Shown here in pieces: positions 18,041 to 21,821 of a DNA stretch of 21,821 nucleotides. The notes under the pieces were generated by a model, which made no database searches, was not told where the DNA came from, and worked only from the letters and a program-made list of their open reading frames with translations. Within the stretch, counting starts at the first letter, position 1; each line of letters opens with the position of its first letter. Position numbers and translations under genes: made by a program. The stretch comes from Discostella pseudostelligera (taxonomy: Eukaryota; Bacillariophyta; Thalassiosirophyceae; Thalassiosirales; Thalassiosiraceae), in the NCBI GenBank assembly GCA_036940085.1, contig JALLBK010000686.1:1-21821 (forward strand), in the 5' to 3' direction.

Positions 18041-18605
18041 GAACTGTTTTATGAACTTCGTTCATTCCATGTTTGGGAGGTAGATGTGTTGAAGTTGTCG
18101 TGTTTTATTTTACATCAGTTGCGTAATTATTGTTTGGTAACCATAAAGTAGACCGCTCAAGTGGCTATGTCAAAGGAATACTGTGTCCTTACGATCGCTC
18201 CTGCTAACTATTCAAAAGAACAATCAGAATCCTATCGTACATTGATTTCACCATTACTGTAACCAAGAACGAAGCTGCTGGGAGATTGATATGAAACTCG
18301 ACTCCACCGCGAGATTGATTACTCGACAAATCATTATGCAGAAGAGATTCGGCGGGAGATGCAACATGTTTGACTGATGTTGTCTTATTTTATTAGGATT
18401 TTACCCTCTACATGCACTTCGCAATTTGCTGATGAATTATTATCTATTGTATTGATATGCCCAACACCTTCTGTTCAGGGGTTTGGGTGGTGAAATAATA
18501 ATGCTATGGTACACGAACTGTTCAGTCTGTGGGACGTCGTAGTTCGCTGCACCCCTATCTAGCCTTTGACCGGATACCCCGTATTATCAGCATTTACAAG
18601 CTGAT
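18041..18605. other. Convergent intergenic region between the paralogues
   Basis: This short tail-to-tail gap holds the 3' UTRs of both paralogues. No open frame or RNA gene is supported. Its right boundary is set by the stop of the terminal exon at 18606-18608. Confidence 0.55.
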
Positions 18606-21600
18606 TTACTTTGCACCAGTCCGATCTGGAACCACGACGGTTGGAGGACCAGTTGTCTCCTTTGAAACCGTCTGTTTGTAAGGTAGAAGTGACATCAAGT
18701 AGAGTGAGTATATTCCATAATCGATAGATCATATTCGATAGTTAGACAAAAGCATAAATCGAAATTTTTCATTCCATTAAACTCACAGGTGTGCTCCCGA
18801 ATGAGGGTTGAGCGGTAGGCGACATGTTTTCAAGTGATGATCCGGGTGATGGTGCTGGAGAGAAACATTCATCCTTAAAGTCACACTTCTTCCCCGGCAT
18901 TTCATTCTCGCAGCATTCAACGAGAGTTGCATAATTTGAGCTGCCAGTATCGTTCGACGTGCTTTCGATCATATTGGTGCAGAAGCCTCCGTACAAGTAC
19001 CACACTCGCTCTGAGCATGTTGTAGGGGTAGAGGACATACTTGTAGAAGGCGGTGAGGGAGTTGGTTTCACCGTGTTCAGCTCTCCTGGTGTCGGGGCCA
19101 ATGTGACAACCTCTAGTGAACTTGGTAGAAGGGTGGTGATTATCTCAGCAGTGGTAGGCGCTGCGGTTGCCATTTGTTTTGTCGGCACCTGCGTCACTAG
19201 TTCTAATGAACTTGGTAGAAGGGTGGTGATTATATCAGCAGGGGTAGGCACTGCGGTTGTCATTTGTTTGGTCGGCACCTGCGTCACTAGCTCTGGTGAA
19301 CTTGGTTCCATGGTGAATACCTCAGCAGGAGTAGGCTCTGCAGTTGTCATTTGTTTGGTCGGCACCTGCGTCATTAGCTCTGGTGAACTTGGTGTCACAG
19401 TGTTAGTGATCTCAAAAGTAGTAGGCTCTGCCGTTGTTGCTTTCTTCGTTGGTGGTGTAGTCAGTTCCATCGACGATGGCTTCACAGTTTCCACGGTTTC
19501 ATTTGAACAGACATCAACGTACTCACATTCGGCACCCTCGCTAAACATGTCATCGCAGCACTCTGCGAGACTGTCAAAGAATGTGAAATCATCAGCGGCA
19601 CTTGCTGGGATGTCATATCCGTTGGTGCACAGATATGACTCTTGACTAATATTCACAATGTACCACTTGCGACCCTCGCAAGGCGTGGGAGAAGAACTTG
19701 GCTCGGATGTCAGTGTTGTTTCCACTGGCTTGCTTGTGGGACTAGGCGTTAGATCAAGCTCGGATGGACTCTTGGTAGGTGATCCTTTGTTGCACACGTC
19801 CTCGTATGGGCAATTGACGTTCGCACCAAATGACTCCTTGCAGCATGTCTGCATGTTCTCGAACACTACATCATTACTTTCATACTTCCCATTGTTGGTG
19901 CATTTCTCACCATTGAAGTACCATTTACGACCGCCTTCGCAAGCATCACAAGGAGTGGGAGCCACCGTCTCAACTGTGGTTACCTCCACCATGGTTGGCT
20001 CTGCAGACATAATTTCCTGTGTATTAGGAGTAGGCTTGGCGGTTGGTTTGGGCTTTGTATGAGTCGGCTTTAGTGTGGTCGGCTCTGCTGACGTTGGCGC
20101 TATCGTTGGTTCTGCCGTGATAATCTCAGGTACAGTAGGCGTGCCAGAAGTGGGTGCGGCGGAAGTTGGCTCGGATGTTGCTGGTGCTGCTGAGGTGGGC
20201 TCCTCTGTGATAATCTCAGGGACAGTAGGTGCATCGGAAGTGGGTGCGGCGGAAGTTGGCTCGGATGTTACTGGTGCTGCTGAGGTTGGCAACTCAGTTA
20301 CAATCTCCGGAGCAGTCGGCGCGGCAGAAGTGGGTTCTGAAGTAATTGGTGCTGCTGTGGTCGGCGACTCCGTGGTAATCTCAGGAACAGTAGCCTCGGA
20401 AGTTGGAGCAGCAGAATTTTTTTCTGGTGTAATTGGTGCTGATGTGATAACTTCAGGTGTGGTGGAAGGTACGGCGGTTGTGGGCGTCTGTTCAGTACCA
20501 ATAGGCTTGGCGGTAGAAGGCTTGGGTGTCGGCGAACTTGCGATACAGACATCTTCGTATGAACACAAAACATTCATACCAACTTCGTTCTCACAACATG
20601 CAAGCATATTCTCGTACTCGTCCTCTCCATCGTTTCCTCCATCATTCGTGCACTTTTCTTTCTCTTCATTATAGTACCAGACACGACCAGTGCAGGGCGT
20701 TGGAGCAGCGGTGGTGGGCTCAACAATAGGAGAAAGACTCTCGAGTTCAGTCATAGCTGGCTTAGAGGACGTCGATGGTTCGCTGGACGTCGAGGGTGCC
20801 GATGGCGCTGGCGAAGTTGTTGATTCAATTGTTACTGGGCTGCTTCCCCACACATTTGAAGCGGTCGTTGGGCTCCTTTCCCACGCACTGGAAACAAAAG
20901 TTGACGTGATTTTAGCCGAGGAGTTCTGTTTTACCTTGGCAGATTTTGTCTTCGAGGACTTGGATGAAATTCCACTGCTTGAAACAACAACCGCAGTGGT
21001 TGTTCCGCAGTCCTCATCTTCGTACAAGTCGATTTCTCCAGATACTTCTACAGACTTCTCGGACTTGCTCACAGCTGAGCTGGTCGTTCCAACAGTCTTC
21101 TCGGCTTTGCCAATAGACGTAGTGGAACCAGAAGTGACACCACCTGATGGACTCCAAACACTACTTTCCCATGAGCTCCCTCCTCCAAGACGGCGGGCGC
21201 GACCTGCTTTTTCAGCCTTGGCCGACGATGACGCTTCGCTACCAGCGTAGCTTGTGCCCTTATCACACTTGCTTGTTGTTGTCGAGGTCGTCACCCCTCC
21301 TCCGCTGGACCATCCATCATCATCCCAATCTCCTTCGTTGTCAATGCCACTACTTCCTCGGATGGTGGTGGTGGTGGAGGAAGCATAGTCAGTGTAGCCA
21401 TTGCCATAATACCGTGCGTAGTTGGTGGACTCGCTCGATGGCTCGATGATTTCACCAACCTTGCCACTTGCATAGCTGCCAAGCGCGCTCTCGGACGATG
21501 ATGAGACTGAAGACTTGCCACGTCCGCCGAGGCTGACGCCAACACCGATGGAAATGGCAAGAATGGCTGTGGCTAGCGCGGCGATTTTGATTCGCTTTGG

Positions 21601-21630
21601 ATCACGTAGTCGCTCTTGTATGGTGGTCAT
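18606..21630 (-). CDS. Anchored cell-surface protein with KxxK blocks, PT-rich arrays and four six-Cys modules (right paralogue), two exons
   Basis: Exon 1 is 21630-18787 and exon 2 is 18671-18606. The 115-nt intron (18672-18786) starts GTGAGT, ends ACAG and contains CTAAC. Splicing gives 969 residues. A basic N-terminus (RLRDPKRIK) and a hydrophobic segment at about 15-36 match the left paralogue. Then follow an acidic Trp/Gly region, KAEK, RRL at 146-148, KAEK and KSEK pairs, and the shared identical block (about 222-291). Six-Cys modules lie at about 312-362, 558-612, 647-707 and 868-923. Each has WY, CxN, CC and a final DxC. Pro/Thr-rich arrays sit between modules 1 and 2 and between 3 and 4. 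The spliced tail PSFGSTP plus TVSKETTGPPT matches the left paralogue, which supports the intron. Reading through the intron would end at 18769 after VSLME. A cell-wall or silica-matrix role is inferred as for the paralogue; the extra modules may add binding sites. Confidence 0.85.
19085..19400 (-). repeat. VPTKQM repeat array, about 90-bp units, specific to the right paralogue
   Basis: About four units of 29-30 residues carry PSSxELxTQVPTKQM followed by TTA.PTPA or a close variant; the last unit is degenerate. DNA copies at about 19130-19380 are very similar. No equivalent exists in the left paralogue, so it arose or was lost after duplication. Confidence 0.75.
20090..20445 (-). repeat. EPTSAAPT repeat array of the right paralogue
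   Basis: About four units of 25-30 residues with EPTSAAPTS, VPEIIT and TSAAP match the array at 17339-17755 of the left paralogue. It forms a mucin-like spacer between Cys modules 1 and 2. Confidence 0.75.
20758..20969 (-). repeat. 212-bp exact inverted repeat, right copy
   Basis: This is the reverse complement of 16788-16999 at every base, compared by eye line by line. It lies in the same reading frame and the same place in the protein as the left copy. The 18-base SKPSTS unit is absent here. Confidence 0.97.
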
Positions 21631-21821
21631 GTTTGATGTCGATAATGCCTCTAGAAGTTGCAGTCTTTGTTGGGGATTCTTTCAATCTAGTTCGTTTCCT
21701 TGACGATCGATGATGTTATGTGCATGAAGTTTGGAAGGAAACCAAATTATGATTCAATACATTGAATTCTCGACAGAGTTTGCATTGAATGGATTTCGCG
21801 AGTGTGAGTGGATTGTGGATA
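21631..21821. other. Upstream region of the right paralogue
   Basis: The last 191 bases precede the minus-strand gene and probably hold its leader and part of its promoter. No clear motif is seen, and the region is cut by the window end. Confidence 0.4.

Noticed and set aside
16788..20969. Inverted repeat as transposon termini
   Set aside because: Both copies are coding, in the same frame and same protein position of two paralogues; no transposase or target duplication is seen.

Overview
The window looks like nuclear DNA of a diatom, or a very close stramenopile. Two proteins start with a bipartite plastid-targeting leader, a signal peptide followed by a phenylalanine at the predicted cleavage site: the FabG-type reductase (VES|F) and a small membrane protein (AHA|F). 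Introns are few, short and GT-AG. Genes are compact and alternate in strand. Several secreted or anchored proteins have Lys/Ser-rich KxxK repeats and RxL sites resembling silaffins and cingulins, the organic matrix proteins of diatom silica. I cannot name the species from sequence alone.

Layout from left to right: a secreted Asn/Cys-rich type I membrane protein (+, 807-2111); a low-complexity RS-rich protein (-, 2976-5540); a probably mitochondrial phosphoglycerate kinase (-, 6272-7609) head to head with a four-exon plastid 3-oxoacyl-ACP reductase (+, 8117-9328); a secreted silaffin/cingulin-like protein (-, 9587-10741); an unrecognised plastid-targeted protein with a C-terminal membrane segment (-, 11667-12377) head to head with a two-exon sphingosine kinase (+, 12627-15171); and two tail-to-tail paralogues (+, 15908-18040 and -, 18606-21630). 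These paralogues encode anchored cell-surface proteins with KxxK blocks, Pro/Thr-rich mucin-like arrays and six-Cys modules.

The most notable content is the set of candidate cell-wall proteins. The gene at 9587-10741 alternates KSSK blocks with WYGSAQ blocks after a signal peptide and an RKL site. The two paralogues share a 212-bp block that is identical at every base in inverted orientation, while their flanks are clearly diverged; this suggests recent gene conversion. The right-hand paralogue has a terminal exon (18606-18671) beyond a 115-nt intron. It is recognised because it encodes the same C-terminal sequence that the left-hand paralogue carries without an intron.

The metabolic genes (PGK, FabG, sphingosine kinase) are ordinary in function and appear intact once introns are placed. 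Upstream regions of the RS-rich gene and of the silaffin-like gene both combine E2F-like (TTTCCCGCC) and G-box-like (CACGTGGCA) sites, a possible shared cell-cycle or stress-linked control. No tRNA, rRNA, CRISPR array or recognisable transposon was seen. All functional assignments come from reading motifs; no database search was run.
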